Below are positions 30,477 to 41,871 of a DNA stretch of 64,000 nt, piece after piece. The position numbers and the translations under genes were made by a program. Below the pieces are notes generated by a model. It saw only the letters and a program-made list of their open reading frames with translations, ran no database searches and was not told the origin of the DNA. Position 1 is the first letter of the stretch, and each line of letters opens with the position of its first letter. The DNA comes from Macrothele yani (taxonomy: Eukaryota > Arthropoda > Arachnida > Araneae > Macrothelidae): positions 135,906,749 to 135,970,748 of the forward strand of contig CM077011.1 in NCBI GenBank assembly GCA_039090855.1. The letters are read 5' to 3'.

Positions 30477-33400
30477 CATCATCATCATCATCATTGTCAA
30501 CCATTATCAATCCACTGCTGGACGAAGGTCTCCCCAAGTTTCCTCCACAACGGTCTGTCTTGTGCCAGTCTCCTCCATGTCACCCCTGCATACTTTCGAA
30601 TTTCATCCACCCATCTCCCATGTGGTCTTCTTCTGGGTCTTTTCCTGTCCCTTGGAATCCAATCTAAAATTTCGGCTGTCCATCGATGATCTGTCCTTCT
30701 GGCAGTATGTCCAGCCCATTGCCATTTCAGGGATTTAACTCTGATCATGATGTCTTCCACTCTTGTCATTTTTCGGATCCACGAGTTCCTCTTCTTATCT
30801 CTCCTGGTTACACCAAGTATGCACCTCTCCATGCTGCTTTGAGTTGTCTGCAGCCTTTGTATGTCTCTTTTAGTTAAGGTCCACGTCTCTGCACCATACG
30901 TAAGCACTGGAAGGATGCATTGATCAAACACTTTTCTTTTAAGACATAATGGCAAATTGCTCTTGAAAATTATGCTGTTTCTTCCAAAAGCTCTCCAGGC
31001 AAGTTTTGTACGCCGATTAATTTCTTCATCAATGTGACCCTCACTTGATATCTGCTGTCCAAGATAAACATACGTGTCTGTTATCTCCAGCTTTTCTCCA
31101 TCAATCGATAAATCTTCATTTCTTGTAAAAGCATTGAACATCACTTTTGTCTTCTGAAAGTTCATTTTTAATCCCACTTCTTTACTCTTGTCAGCAAGTT
31201 CCTGGATCATACTCTACAGCTCTGATGGGCTAGTTGCAAAAATGACTACGTCATCAGCAAAACGAAGGTGGGTTAGATAATCTCCATTAATCTTTATCCC
31301 CTTGTTTTCCCAGCTCAGCGACTGAAAAACACCCTCCAATGTGGCATTAAAGAGCTTCGGAGATATGGTGTCACCTTGTCTCACTCCCTTTCCAATTTTT
31401 ACGTGTGTTGTATTTTCAAACAGCCTAATCTTTGCACTTGCATTTTCATAGATGTTATTAATAATATTAATGTATGCATCTTCAATACCGCAGGTTTTCA
31501 GAGCCATTGTAACTGCTGATGGTTTCACCGAATCAAAGGCTTTTTCATAATCGATAAAAGCCATGCATAGTGGAAGTTCATATTCCCTCGCTCTTTCAAT
31601 TAGTTCTCTCAGCACGTGGATATGATCTATTGTGCTGTAGCCACTCCTGAATCCAGCTTGTTCTCTCGGTTGAGCCATGTCCAGTGTTACCTTCAAGCGG
31701 TGTGAAAGAACTTTAGTGAAGATTTTATAAACTACTGATAGGAGGCTGATAGGTCTGTAGTTTCCGAGATCCTCAATGTCACCTTTCTTATGTAGCAGGA
31801 TCATTGTAGCGGTGTTCCAATCCTCAGGAATCTTTCCTTCATTAAGGCATCGAGTGAGAATTTGGGCGAGTACTGTTTCGATTTCTCCACTTGCTTCTTG
31901 TATGATGTCTACAGTAATTCCATCTTCTCCTGGAGCTTTTCCTCGCTTCATGTTCTTGATTGCATGTGCAACTTCTGCTGGAAGGACTGGAAGAACTCTG
32001 GTACTGGTATCTTTCATGATGTCTGGAGTGCATATATCATCCCTTTCATATAATTTGGAGTAGAAATCTTTCACTCTTGTCAAAATTTCGCCTCTATTTC
32101 TTGTTACAGAACCATCTTCTTTTCTCAGTGCCATAATCTGTTTTCTTCCCTTACTGAGATGTCCCTTTGCTATCTTTAGGCTTTGGTTGTTTTCAATTGC
32201 TTTCCTCACTAGTTCACAGTTGAATTTTCTTACATCTTCAGTGATACTTTTTCTTACTGTCTTGCATAGCTCTATATATTCCACTTTGGAAGTCACGTCT
32301 TCTTTAGTTGTCCTCATCTCTCTTCTTTTTTGCATCAACATTTTGGTTTTTCCTGATAATTTGTTCACATGCAACTTGTTCTTAGACCCAGCTAATTTTG
32401 TTGCTGTTTCCATAAGAGCTTTGGTTACTTTTCTGTTAACTTCAGAGATGTCCACTTCTTCCGATGTTAGGCCTTCTAAAGCAGAGAACCTGTTCTTCAG
32501 TTCTAACTTGAAGGTATTATGGTGTTTTTTAAGGTTGGTTATGTCAATAGATTTTGTTTGTCTTATGAGCTTGCCACGTTCAAGTTTAGTGTTGAGGTGC
32601 ATCTTACATCTCACCAATCTATGGTCACTACCTGTGTTGAACTTGTTCAGCACACTGCAGTCTTCTATGACAAATTTTTTGTTACACATAATAAAATCAA
32701 TTTCACTTGTCGTCCCATTTGGATGTCTCCATGTCCATTTCCTGTGTGGCTTTTTCTTGAAGAAGGAGTTCAAGATGAAAAACCCTTCTGCCTCTGCAAA
32801 GTCAACGAGAGTATTTCCACGCTGATTTCTGTTGCCGTGACCGAATTTACCTACTGAAGTTTCATCCTGTTGCCGTTGCCCTATTTTTGCATTGAAATCT
32901 CCCATAATTATTTTCAAGTGCTGCTTACCTTTATTATTTAGATGACAAATTTCCTCATAAAATTCTTCAATTTCTTCTTCAGGATGACTTGTGGTGGGTG
33001 CATAAGTTTGAATAATCTGAGCTTGGTATTTTTTCGAGAGTTGGATAACAAGTCGTGCAGCTCTGTCAGAGGAACTTTCAACTTCTACAACTTTATCCTT
33101 CAGTTTCTTGTTTATTATAAATCCAACACCACTAGTTCTGCCAGTATCTGTCCCACGATAGTAGAAGAGATGTCCACTTTTCAGTTCGATGAGATCTTCT
33201 CCTTTTCTCCTTACCTCACTTAGCCCGACGATGTCCCACTTGATCCTTTGTAGTTCCTCTTCCAATTCAAGAAGCCTTGAATCAGAAGATAGGGAGCGTC
33301 CGTTGTAAGTAGCCAAGGTCAGCATCAGATGGCAGCCTAGTCCGGTCCTCCGGGGATTCTTAGCACCCTCTGCCTTCATGTCGCACTGGCCGCTGCCTTG

Positions 33401-33660
33401 GCCAGGTACATTCCAGCTGCCGGAGACTGAGGGCCAAGATTTAAGTTGTGGAATCATTTTGGAGGGGTTTGGCCATAACTCACCACGCTGGCCAAGCGGG
33501 TTGGTGAGTGTGGGATAGAATTTCTTCTAATCCCGATGGTATAGTTATACCGCTATTGGCGGTCGTCAGAGCCCCTTTAGTGGGAACAGGATGCACCACG
33601 AGAAGGCGGGGTTGACATTTGTCAAGGAGAGGCTGTGATGTTACGCATCACCTGACCTTA
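30477..33660 (-). mobile_element. RTE-type LINE, full length or nearly so
   Basis: The element runs on the minus strand from gtcaggtgatgcgtaacatc near 33655, through a ~200-bp 5' leader, a long open reading frame (33457-30497), to a trinucleotide tail (atcatc repeats on the plus strand, 30477-30496). The short simple-repeat tail in place of poly-A is characteristic of RTE elements. Simple AT and GT repeats flank it, so a target duplication cannot be read. Truncated relatives lie at 11605-12119, 22108-22715 and 39800-40187. Confidence 0.9.
30497..33457 (-). pseudogene. RTE ORF: APE endonuclease plus reverse transcriptase, one in-frame stop
   Basis: The frame is open for 747 codons from MIPQLKSWPSV (33457) to a single TAG at 31214-31216, then stays in the same frame for 238 more codons to a stop at 30497. 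Without that stop it would be about 985 residues, as expected for RTE. Domains in order: endonuclease (MGDFNAKIG near residue 185; GSDHRLVRC near 275), reverse transcriptase (KAPGEDGI near 505, AFIDYEKAFDSV near 640, GVRQGDTISP near 690, LRFADDVVIF near 730, just before the stop), and a C-terminal segment (GAETWTLTKRD, WQWAGHTAR, RRPHGRWVDEIRKYAG). The context (PSEL-stop-SMIQEL) suggests CAG to TAG. It has no zinc-knuckle ORF1. Confidence 0.92.
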
Positions 33661-33667
33661 CATCCCA

Positions 33668-33692
33668 TATATATATATATATATATATATAT
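33668..33692. repeat. (AT)n microsatellite at the RTE 5' side
   Basis: About 25 bp of uninterrupted at repeats, 8 bp beyond the RTE 5' end. Confidence 0.9.
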
Positions 33693-34975
33693 TGAGGAAC
33701 AATTTGGCGCTAGCTGATTATTTTTTATCACCTTCAAATAGGTGCATCCAGTCATGTAGAAGATCCTTAGGAGCTATTTTTCTAGGCTTAGTGGTACTAA
33801 GGGACATCTCTTGGTTACATGGTTCTAGAAGCTGGACAAAGGAACATTTTTTCCAGATGATCAAATATTTGAAAAATATCCAGATTTTTAAAAATGATAC
33901 TGATTTTCACAAAATTTTGCTTCTTTTTGTGAAATTTGCCTATTTTTGTGTTTAGAACAATTTTTTGAAAAATGCTACTAAAAAAACCATCAAAAGTGCA
34001 CAAAGGTTCAGAATGGTGTGGAATCATAGACAAGATCATCATTATGAAATAAAGACTTACATAATGCCATTGCCCAGATGCAAGGGTCAGAAAATATTGT
34101 TCCGAGCAAGTAATAAAAAATCCAGTCACTGCTTGGTCTGGTATGTAAACAACAACAAAAAAAAAAAAACATTCAACATCAGCTGGGTTTTGCTTTTGTA
34201 GCAAAATAGTCTGGCAGTAAAAAAAAAACAAAAAACGACACACACAAATATACATTTTAGTTAAACATGCCATATTCAAAGATGCCTCTTATACTACAAT
34301 ATTTTTGTTAAAAAAAGTTTTACGGAAAATATTTTGTGAAGATGCTTTACAGTTCAAGATATTTTTTTGAAAATACTGTTACAGTTTTTAAAATATTTTT
34401 GTGAAGATACTGTTTGAGCTAAAAAATTTTTTTTTTGTAAAGCTACCACTCAATAGTGTTAAATGCCTCCTGGATAAACCCTGCAATCTTAACTGAATGT
34501 TTGTACTTGCAGTGATGAGACTAAACAACTGGATCATGCATTAAGGCTTCTCAAGCACCATAAGGGTTCTAGTACCATGCCAATTTCCTTTTGTGTAGTT
34601 GTCAGTCCTCAAAATACGTAGTCTTATAGGAAGTAGCTTCTCCATGGGTTAAGATTTCACTGCTTAGAGGAAATACAGTAGAGAAAAGTTACTCAAGCAT
34701 GAAAGCTCAGTGACAAGTGGGTTAAAGCTTCGAAGGGTATTTATATTAAGCACCTCACCACTGGCTACCAGCTCCAATAAAACTAATCGCTGCAGCTCAT
34801 TCTCTAATTCCTTATACATACCTGTCAACCTCTTGAGGTGATAACCTGTACACTGGACTAATAGAAACCTTACAAAGACAAAAAAAATAAGAAAGATGAC
34901 ATCGAATTTTCACACAACAAAAAAGATGACACCGAATTTTCGGCTGTAATAAGCACGTCATTTGAATCTGTTCTG
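33693..34975. other. AP5M1 intron, unassigned
   Basis: AT-rich with repeated aaatatttttgtgaagatac-like phrases near 34320-34440 (a weak ~40-bp tandem repeat). No exon recognised. Confidence 0.4.
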
Positions 34976-34979
34976 ACGC

Positions 34980-36660
34980 AAATTAAATTTATCAAAGCTA
35001 TTCAAAGTCAATGGAACTGGTATGGAAAACAATAGTATCTGACGGAAGAAAGAAGTTTTTCAATCGGGTTTTTAATCCCTCAGACATTGCTGTAAACGGA
35101 ATTGTGAGCTTACGCCCTCTGTGTGTAGACTTGTGCGTTAAGAAAAACATGAATTTATATCAGAAACATTTCGCACCAGCCTCCAACACCGAAATAATTT
35201 TTCAAATCGGACTCTTAGAAACAGAGATATCGACAAAAATAAGATGTGACTTTACGTCCCCTGGTGGGAAAACCATGCATTATTTTAGAAAGAAAGTATT
35301 CTCAAAAGGTTTTTCCATATGAGCGGTATCGGTCCAAGAAAGGAAAATTTAGTCGAGTTTTCAGGAGCCCAGATTTTGCTACAAGTACATCAGAAGCAGC
35401 AATTAACACTTATGCGGGTGGCCAAACCATTCTTTACCAAACATTAGAAATTATATGAAAAACATTTTCCATCAGGAGCTGTATGCGATATTGGAGGAAT
35501 ATTTCAAATCGGAGCTTTAGAAGCAGAAATAACGCAGAAAACGCACTTTATGTTTGTGCCCCCTAGCGGAAAGTCTGCGATTTACTTGAAAATTTTGAAT
35601 TTATAGGGAAAACATTCCGCATCGGAAACACTATCCAACAAAGAAGGAATTTTTCAAATCGGACTCCTAGAAGTAGATATTGACAAAAATAAGATATACA
35701 TTTATGCTCCCTGGCGAAGAAACAATGCATTATTTCAAGAAGAAAATGTTCTTAAAAGGTTTGTCGACATGAGTAGTATCGGTCAACAAATGATTTTTTT
35801 GCAATCGAGATTTTAGAAGCTCATATTTTGCTGCAAATACATCAGAAGCGGAAATTAAGACTTATGCCCCCCCGCCCCCCGGTGGCCAAACCATTTTTCA
35901 CAAAAATTAGAAATTATGTGCAAACGATTTTCCATCAGGAGCTGTATCTGGTGCAGAAAGAATTTTTCAAATCGGAGATTTAGAAGCAGAGATATCGGGG
36001 AAAAAGCAATTTGCCTCTACGCCCCTAGCGAAAAATCTATGAATTACTAGAAAATTTTGAAATTATATGAAAAATATGTCACTCTAAAACTCACTATTCA
36101 ACAAAGAAGGAGGACTCCAAGAAGTAGAGCTATTGACAAAAATAAGATATACATCTATGCCTTCTGGCAGAGAAACTGTGGAATATTTTAAGAAGAAAGT
36201 ATTCTGAAAAGGTTTATCGATGCGACTGGCATCAGTCCATGAAAGAATTTTTTCAATTGATATTTTAGAAGCTCAGATTTTATGGTAAATACATCAGAAG
36301 CAAAAATTAACACTTACGCCCCCTGGTGGCCAAATTATTTTTTACCAAAAATTATAAATTATATGCAAAAGATTTCCATCAGGAGGTGTATCCGCTGAAG
36401 AAAACATTTTTCAAATCGGAGTTTTAGAAGAAGAGTTATCAGAAAAAATGTAATTTACTTTTATGCCCCTAGTGGAAAATCTATGCGCAATTTGAAAAGG
36501 TAACTATATCTAAAATACTCTTCGACATAAATGGAATCAAAAGATAAAAGAATTTTTTCAATCGGAAGTTTACAAGCAAATATGTGGAATAAAACGTATT
36601 TTTGAATTCAACATCATCTACATTTACGCCCTCTAGTGGCAAAATTTACATCGTAAAAAA
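34980..36660. repeat. Diverged ~148-bp tandem array, about 11 units
   Basis: A recurring phrase, ttttttcaaatcgga then tttagaagcaga, starts units near 35055, 35198, 35350, 35498, 35650, 35795, 35962, 36108, 36248, 36405 and 36550. Spacing is about 140-168 bp. Each unit also carries a gcccccta/ctggtgg-like core and a run such as ttgaaaattttgaaattatatg. Alternating units look more alike than neighbours (shared ccatcaggagctgtat), suggesting a two-unit higher-order repeat. It ends near an A-run and an (acgg)n tract (36748-36772). Noncoding. Confidence 0.85.
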
Positions 36661-36747
36661 AAAAAAAAAAAAAAAAGGAAGGATCATCATTCGCATATTT
36701 CAAGCTTCCCAATGCGAAAAGAATTTTTGAAAGAGATATTGTGGGTA

Positions 36748-36772
36748 CGGACGGACGGACGGACGGACGAAC
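36748..36772. repeat. (ACGG)n microsatellite
   Basis: Six consecutive acgg-type units after the tandem array. Confidence 0.88.
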
Positions 36773-36774
36773 AA

Positions 36775-37325
36775 ACCGGTAACATAAGCACAATCATTTT
36801 TTTTATAAAAGATGTGCTAAAAATATTATATAAATACTACAAGCTCAACAATTTTATAACAGCAACTGATGCACATGTATTATTTAAGAGAAGCTTTAAT
36901 TGGGTTCTAAGAATATCTTTTTTGTCTGTCGAATCAAAATAAAATCTGCGACATGCATCGCCTGTCACGGCGATTCTGCTACGGTGGAAATTGGAAATAA
37001 ACGTAAAACGTTTGGTATTATATCTCTAAAAAAGTTTTAAAATAGGGCCAGTTAATGTTGATAAATACGAAAAAAAAATTCAGGGATAAAAAACCGCACA
37101 AAAAGTTTGTACGGCCGTACACGAATGAAATTGTATAAAAAAAAGTACAAAGTACCGTACAGGTTGACAGATAAGTTTACGGGCAATACAAAAGAAATTT
37201 CCCACACCCACCTCACACTGTTATGAAAACTGGTGCAATCACTAATGCAACAGTCATAGATAGATGTCTATTCACTGTGATTAATATGTATAACTTACAC
37301 TGAAAATTTTGAATTGTGCAGAATG
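36775..37325. other. AP5M1 intron, unassigned
   Basis: AT-rich; nothing recognised. Confidence 0.4.
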
Positions 37326-38082
37326 ACACAGCAGTATTAATCTTAATAGCTATATATGATACATATTAGCTGAACTAAATACTGTTTCGCCCGTTAGTAG
37401 TCTTTTAAACATCAGGTCAACATTCCACTGACTTAGGGTTAATGATTCACGTTATTCACAAAAGAGGTAACATGCCTTTCTTGGATGTCTGCTTCAGAAT
37501 GTATGGCTGCAGTGTTAGCACAGCTTTGTTGCTTCTTCTTTTTTTTTTTTTATGGCAGTTTACCTGTGTCATTCTTGCAAAATAATAACATTTCACGTAC
37601 TTAACTATATGTGAAGTCATTATGGTGTTAGATGAAGATATTCCCTATCGATGGATAGTAGTCAATATTCACCAAGAGTATATGTCTGAGGTCATTTGAC
37701 AAAATACTATATGGATATACTAAAAGAAAGTAAAACCAATTAAAACAATGAAAGGCAAGAAAAATCACCAAAGTATGAACAGTTGTAAGCTAGATGAAAT
37801 ATACGAAGTCCTAAAAATGTTAAGGTGAAATACGTTGATGAACGATGTCTGCATAACTGATCGGTTTCAGCTGTCTGCTGCAGCCATTTTCATAGGTCTG
37901 ACTAGTGCACTTGCACTCGTTCACGAAGATTATATCGGCTTCCAACACGATGGTTTTGTTCTTCAGGAAGAACAAAAGCATTCAGTGGAATGTTGACCTC
38001 ATGTCTAAAAGACTACTAACATGCGAAACAGTATTAATTCAGCTAATATGTATCATATGTAGCTATTAAGATTAATATTTTA
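37326..38082. mobile_element. Element with ~105-bp terminal inverted repeats
   Basis: The left arm (37326-37432: taatcttaatagctat to gtcaacattccactga) is repeated inverted at 37983-38082, with about ten differences. The ~550-bp middle has no recognisable protein. No target duplication was identified. It may be a nonautonomous DNA transposon or an inverted pair of repeat fragments. Confidence 0.6.
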
Positions 38083-38726
38083 CCCACGTAATTTTTCGAA
38101 TCAACACAACATTGACTAGAATATATGGACACAGCAGTACTTGAAGAAATTTTTTTGCGTATGTGACATCATCTAACATTCTTTTATTTCAAACTGAGCA
38201 ATTTTGCTGAAAATTATAAGTAACAAAAAACTCACTAAAACAATGAAGCAACAAATCTGATTTCATATTGCTTGTGAAAATTTGAGGGCCTTTTTTCTAG
38301 GCTTTGTATTTACCCGATCCAGTCACAGCTAAGGAACATTTTCATGTAAAACTACATCAATGGGTGCATGTTTTATTGGAAATGTTATGGATATAGTTCT
38401 CAAAGGCTGTCAGCTATTTCTTATCATATACCCGTTTTATGCCCAGTTGTTCAATACTGCACTAAAAATTTTACCAACTCATTCATTCTTGCTACACCAA
38501 TACTAGTTGCATTTCTTGAGGATATTACAACCTACAATTATTTAAATAAAATGAAATTAAGTCACTTTTACAGGCAAGAGCTGATCACCATGTTACAAAG
38601 CATAGATATTACCTTTTAAAGTTGTTTTTATATTCAAAGAAGAAAAACACACAAAGGCACCTTTTTAAAAAAGAATTAAAACTAAATATTTTTTGTTGGT
38701 AAATACTTAAATGTAAGGATGCTTAC
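38083..38726. other. AP5M1 intron, unassigned
   Basis: No feature recognised. The 83-codon plus-strand frame 38368-38619 has no family resemblance and no supporting context. Confidence 0.4.
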
Positions 38727-38845
38727 TTGAGTATAACAGTTTTTCCCTACACAAAATGGGTCACTATATGATGGCAAGGGCCCAGACTTGAGTTCAACTC
38801 TGGCAGTAAGCATAGCCTCCAAGGTTTTGGCAGGAAACTTTGAAC
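38727..38845 (-). CDS. AP5M1: AP5M1 internal exon
   Basis: Acceptor ttttTAG and donor GTAAGCATC on the minus strand. It enters with GT completing a Gly codon and encodes SKFPAKTLEAMLTARVELKS, then GPLPSYSDPFCVGKNCYTQ, ending in phase 0. The G-[SQ]-KFP start is the conserved strand after the WNIG/WIIG block of the AP5M1 mu-homology domain. 119 bp = 2 + 39 codons. The next exon is 13.5 kb away across the RTE and Penelope copies. Confidence 0.87.
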
Positions 38846-38849
38846 CTAA

Positions 38850-39776
38850 AAACATAGCATCAAAATGCAAATAAAATAAAATTAAAACATTCTTTCTTTA
38901 GCATAAAGATAAGATACTGAACATCCTGTTTTCATTAGAAGATGCTGAAATTAATTAATTTCAGATTCTTATTCACATAGCTACAGACTGAACAGAATAG
39001 TTTGCACCCACGAGATAACATACTACTACTTGGCTTCATAAAACAAACATTATTTCCTATATATGTAAACTGTTAGATCTATCAACTAAATCAAATGAGT
39101 TCAACCAGTAGCTTGAGCAGCTGTGTAACAATCTGTTTAATCAATAAATAAATTTCAAACCCAGCATAAACACACCAGACACCCAAAGATAATTTTAATA
39201 ATGACATAGTAGGTTACAGGGGTGGATTGGCCCACGGGGATACCGGGACATTTCCCAGTGGACCACTTGAGAAATGGCCCACCTTCTCACATACTTTTTA
39301 TTTGGATTTTTTGGAACAAACGAATCAAATTTTGGTACCTATGAATAATAATCATTAATCTCATTTGAACTTTGTTTCTGTCTGAAAAGTTATTCCCTTA
39401 AAAAAAAAAAAAAAACTTTTCCTTCTATTTATGTTGGGTGTTGGCTCTGAAATGAAACAGCAGAATTCACCGTACTTATGTGAGGAAAGTGCGGTTAGAT
39501 CAAGCATGCTGTTATAAATTAATTCAGCTAAAGCTAACTGCAGTTCGAAGTAGGTCATTTGATTTGAAGCCCATGGTCATTTGGAGTAGGTCATTTGATT
39601 TGGAGCCCATGGTCACAAAAAAGGAAGGTAGGCCCAACCTTCCTTTTGTAATCTTGAAGGAGACACTGAGATGTCATGTCATTCCCACCCTCTGTTCCAG
39701 AGACTGACACAAAGCAATTCTTCCACACAGATATTTTGAAATCTGTTTTCCACCCAGATTTACCATCAAAGAAACC
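38850..39776. other. AP5M1 intron with a possible DNA-transposon end
   Basis: Positions 39220-39290 (ggtggattggcccacgg, cgggacatttcccagtgg) look like a transposon terminus with internal symmetry. A 37-bp direct repeat (aggtcatttgatttg...gcccatggtca) occurs at 39552-39585 and 39586-39616. Confidence 0.4.
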
Positions 39777-39802
39777 CTTACTTACCAGTACTGGTAAGTA
39801 AG
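39777..39802. repeat. Perfect 26-bp palindrome
   Basis: cttacttaccagt joined to actggtaagtaag is its own reverse complement without a spacer. It abuts the 5' end of the RTE fragment that follows. Confidence 0.95.
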
Positions 39803-40187
39803 GTCAGGTGATGCGTAACATCACAGCCTCTCCTTGACAAATGTCAACCCCGCCTTCTCGTGGTGCATCCTGTTCCCACTAAAGGGGCTCTGACGACCGC
39901 CAATAGCGGTATAACTATACCAACGGGATTAGAGGAAATGCTATCCCACACTCACCAACCCGCTTGGCCAGCGTGGTGAGTTACGGCCAAACCCCTCCAA
40001 AATGACTCCACAACTTAAATCTTGGCCATCAGTCTCCGGCAGCTGGAATGTACCTGGCCAAGGCAGCGGCCAGTACGACATGAAGGCAGAGGCTGCTAAG
40101 AATCCCCGGAGGACCGGACTAGGCTGCCATCTGATGCTGACCTCGGCTACGTATAATGGACGCTCCTTATCTTCTGATTCAAGGCTT
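39800..40187 (+). mobile_element. RTE 5' end only (3'-truncated copy)
   Basis: Matches the 5' leader and first ~60 codons of the RTE at 33660-33270, including LKSWPSVSGSWNVPGQGSG and NPRRTGLGCHLML. Similarity stops abruptly at ttctgattcaaggctt (40187). RTE copies are normally truncated at the 5' end; this one has the 5' end and lacks everything else, so a deletion, recombination or internal priming event must be involved. Confidence 0.88.
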
Positions 40188-40189
40188 TC

Positions 40190-41487
40190 AGAACAGCCCT
40201 TGTTACACAATAATTGTTATATTACACAAGGATTAAATTTAAAACATGTGTTTTAAGATGTAAAACTTACCTCAAAAGCATTGCATTTTTCATAGACAGT
40301 ATTATTTTTATTCATATTTTTCATAGACAGTTACTATTTATAGAAAACCCCCATTTAAGATGGTGTGTTTTGTTCCTTAAAACACCACAATTTTTTGAAG
40401 AAGGATAACTGTTTGTTTAGCCACCAAATTAAACATCTCAATGCAGAGGTGTGATCCAGAGTTTAAGCTGGTTCAAAAAATGCTAAAATGGGAAGAAAAG
40501 TTGTAGAAAAATGCTAAAAAAGTTAGCCACTTTTGTTGCTCAGAAAATTGTAACATCAAGTAAATTGTTCACAACAATAACATTCTGGAAATTAGTAGAA
40601 AACGAATGTTTATGGCCTTGCAGGAATGTTGTAGATGTCACAGCTAACTCTGGTTTAAACTTGAACTTTGAATGGAGGAAGGATCTAATCCCTCTAGCCT
40701 CTATGATCATACCCCGTACGACCTTTTATGGAGTGCTCATGGCTCTATAGTGCATGGAGGGGATGGGATTGAGCCAACGGTGCTGCAGGAACATATCTTA
40801 AGGATTAAGAAAATAACATTAGGGAGTGTGAATTGCTGCCAGAATTTTGGAAACTTGTTTTCACAGAAATAGAAAAGCCGCAGCAGAATCTGCTGATGGG
40901 CTGTTATTTAAACAGTTGGTGCCATTTTGTGACAGACGCTAATTTTTCTCTCGCATTTTGCAAAAATAGCGACTGTAGGTTGATCTTTGTGTGATTAGAT
41001 AATATCGTGGCATGCAACAGAAACAAATGTAATAAGTTGCTTAGCAGAATGGTTTAGGCCACAGAAAATCGCAAATTTACTGGGATTAGAACAGAGGTAT
41101 CCAAATAACAGTGGTTAATCATGATGTTAACTTAGGACTAAACAGAAACTATGTTTTAAATACATTTCGATCAGTAACACTCAACTGAACCAGCAAAAGT
41201 ATTACCAGTGTAATGATGGCAGTTTCAAAAATACTCTTGATGTTTATCACAGTAAAATTACTTTAAATGCAGGTAAGAAAACTAATTTAATACTACTCAT
41301 AATGTGCTTTTGCAAATGAAGGCAGTGCTTCCTCTCGGGAGAAATTTCTTTCCACCCGAGTCCCATACTTATAAAATTCATTTTTAAATGCATATTTTTA
41401 TCAAATACAAAAACTACAGAGAAATAATGGTAATGACCAAATTATTCCTACAATTAAAAAATAGTTACAAGTACACTTTGAACCTAC
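40190..41487. other. AP5M1 intron, unassigned
   Basis: No element or exon recognised. A 19-bp direct repeat, tttttcatagacagt(t/a)..., occurs at 40288 and 40317. Confidence 0.4.
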
Positions 41488-41573
41488 CAATGTTCCATCG
41501 TAAGGAATGCTTATCTTCTGAAAGTTGGAGCAGTCCATGAGATGATTTGAATTCGAAACTTTGCACAGGACCA
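41488..41573 (-). CDS. AP5M1: AP5M1 internal exon
   Basis: Acceptor atctttacag and donor GTAGGTTC on the minus strand. One base completes an Arg codon, then GPVQSFEFKSSHGLLQLS, EDKHSLRWNI, and one base left for the next Gly. The RGP...E[FY]K[ST]S.G.L...WNIG pattern is the clearest diagnostic segment of AP5M1 in this window. 86 bp. Confidence 0.9.
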
Positions 41574-41763
41574 CTGTAAAGATGAACAGTTACAACAACT
41601 TAAGAAAATTCTACTACATTATCACTGTTTACATAGAACCAAAAACTATTGTGATTTAGAAGTTTATGATCTTCATAGAACAGATTTTGATAGAAAGAAA
41701 TCAAATTGAAAAAGGAGATGAATATATCTAGTTAGGTCAAGTAATTAGTTTTAATATCTAAAG

Positions 41764-41871
41764 TATTATTTACCTGATATTGTCAAAGTATTTTGCACGT
41801 TGTTGCCCCATGAGGCACGTGCAAAATACTGTGACGATATTAGGTAAATAATACTTTAGATATTATACAAA
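41764..41871. repeat. Hairpin with ~42-bp arms
   Basis: agtattatttacctgatatt... and aaagtattttgcacg on the left mirror cgtgcaaaatact... and taggtaaataatacttt on the right, around ttgttgccccatgaggca. Three mismatches. It directly precedes the Helitron. Confidence 0.85.

Noticed and set aside
32187..32825. 212-codon plus-strand frame
   Set aside because: It is antisense to the RTE open reading frame.
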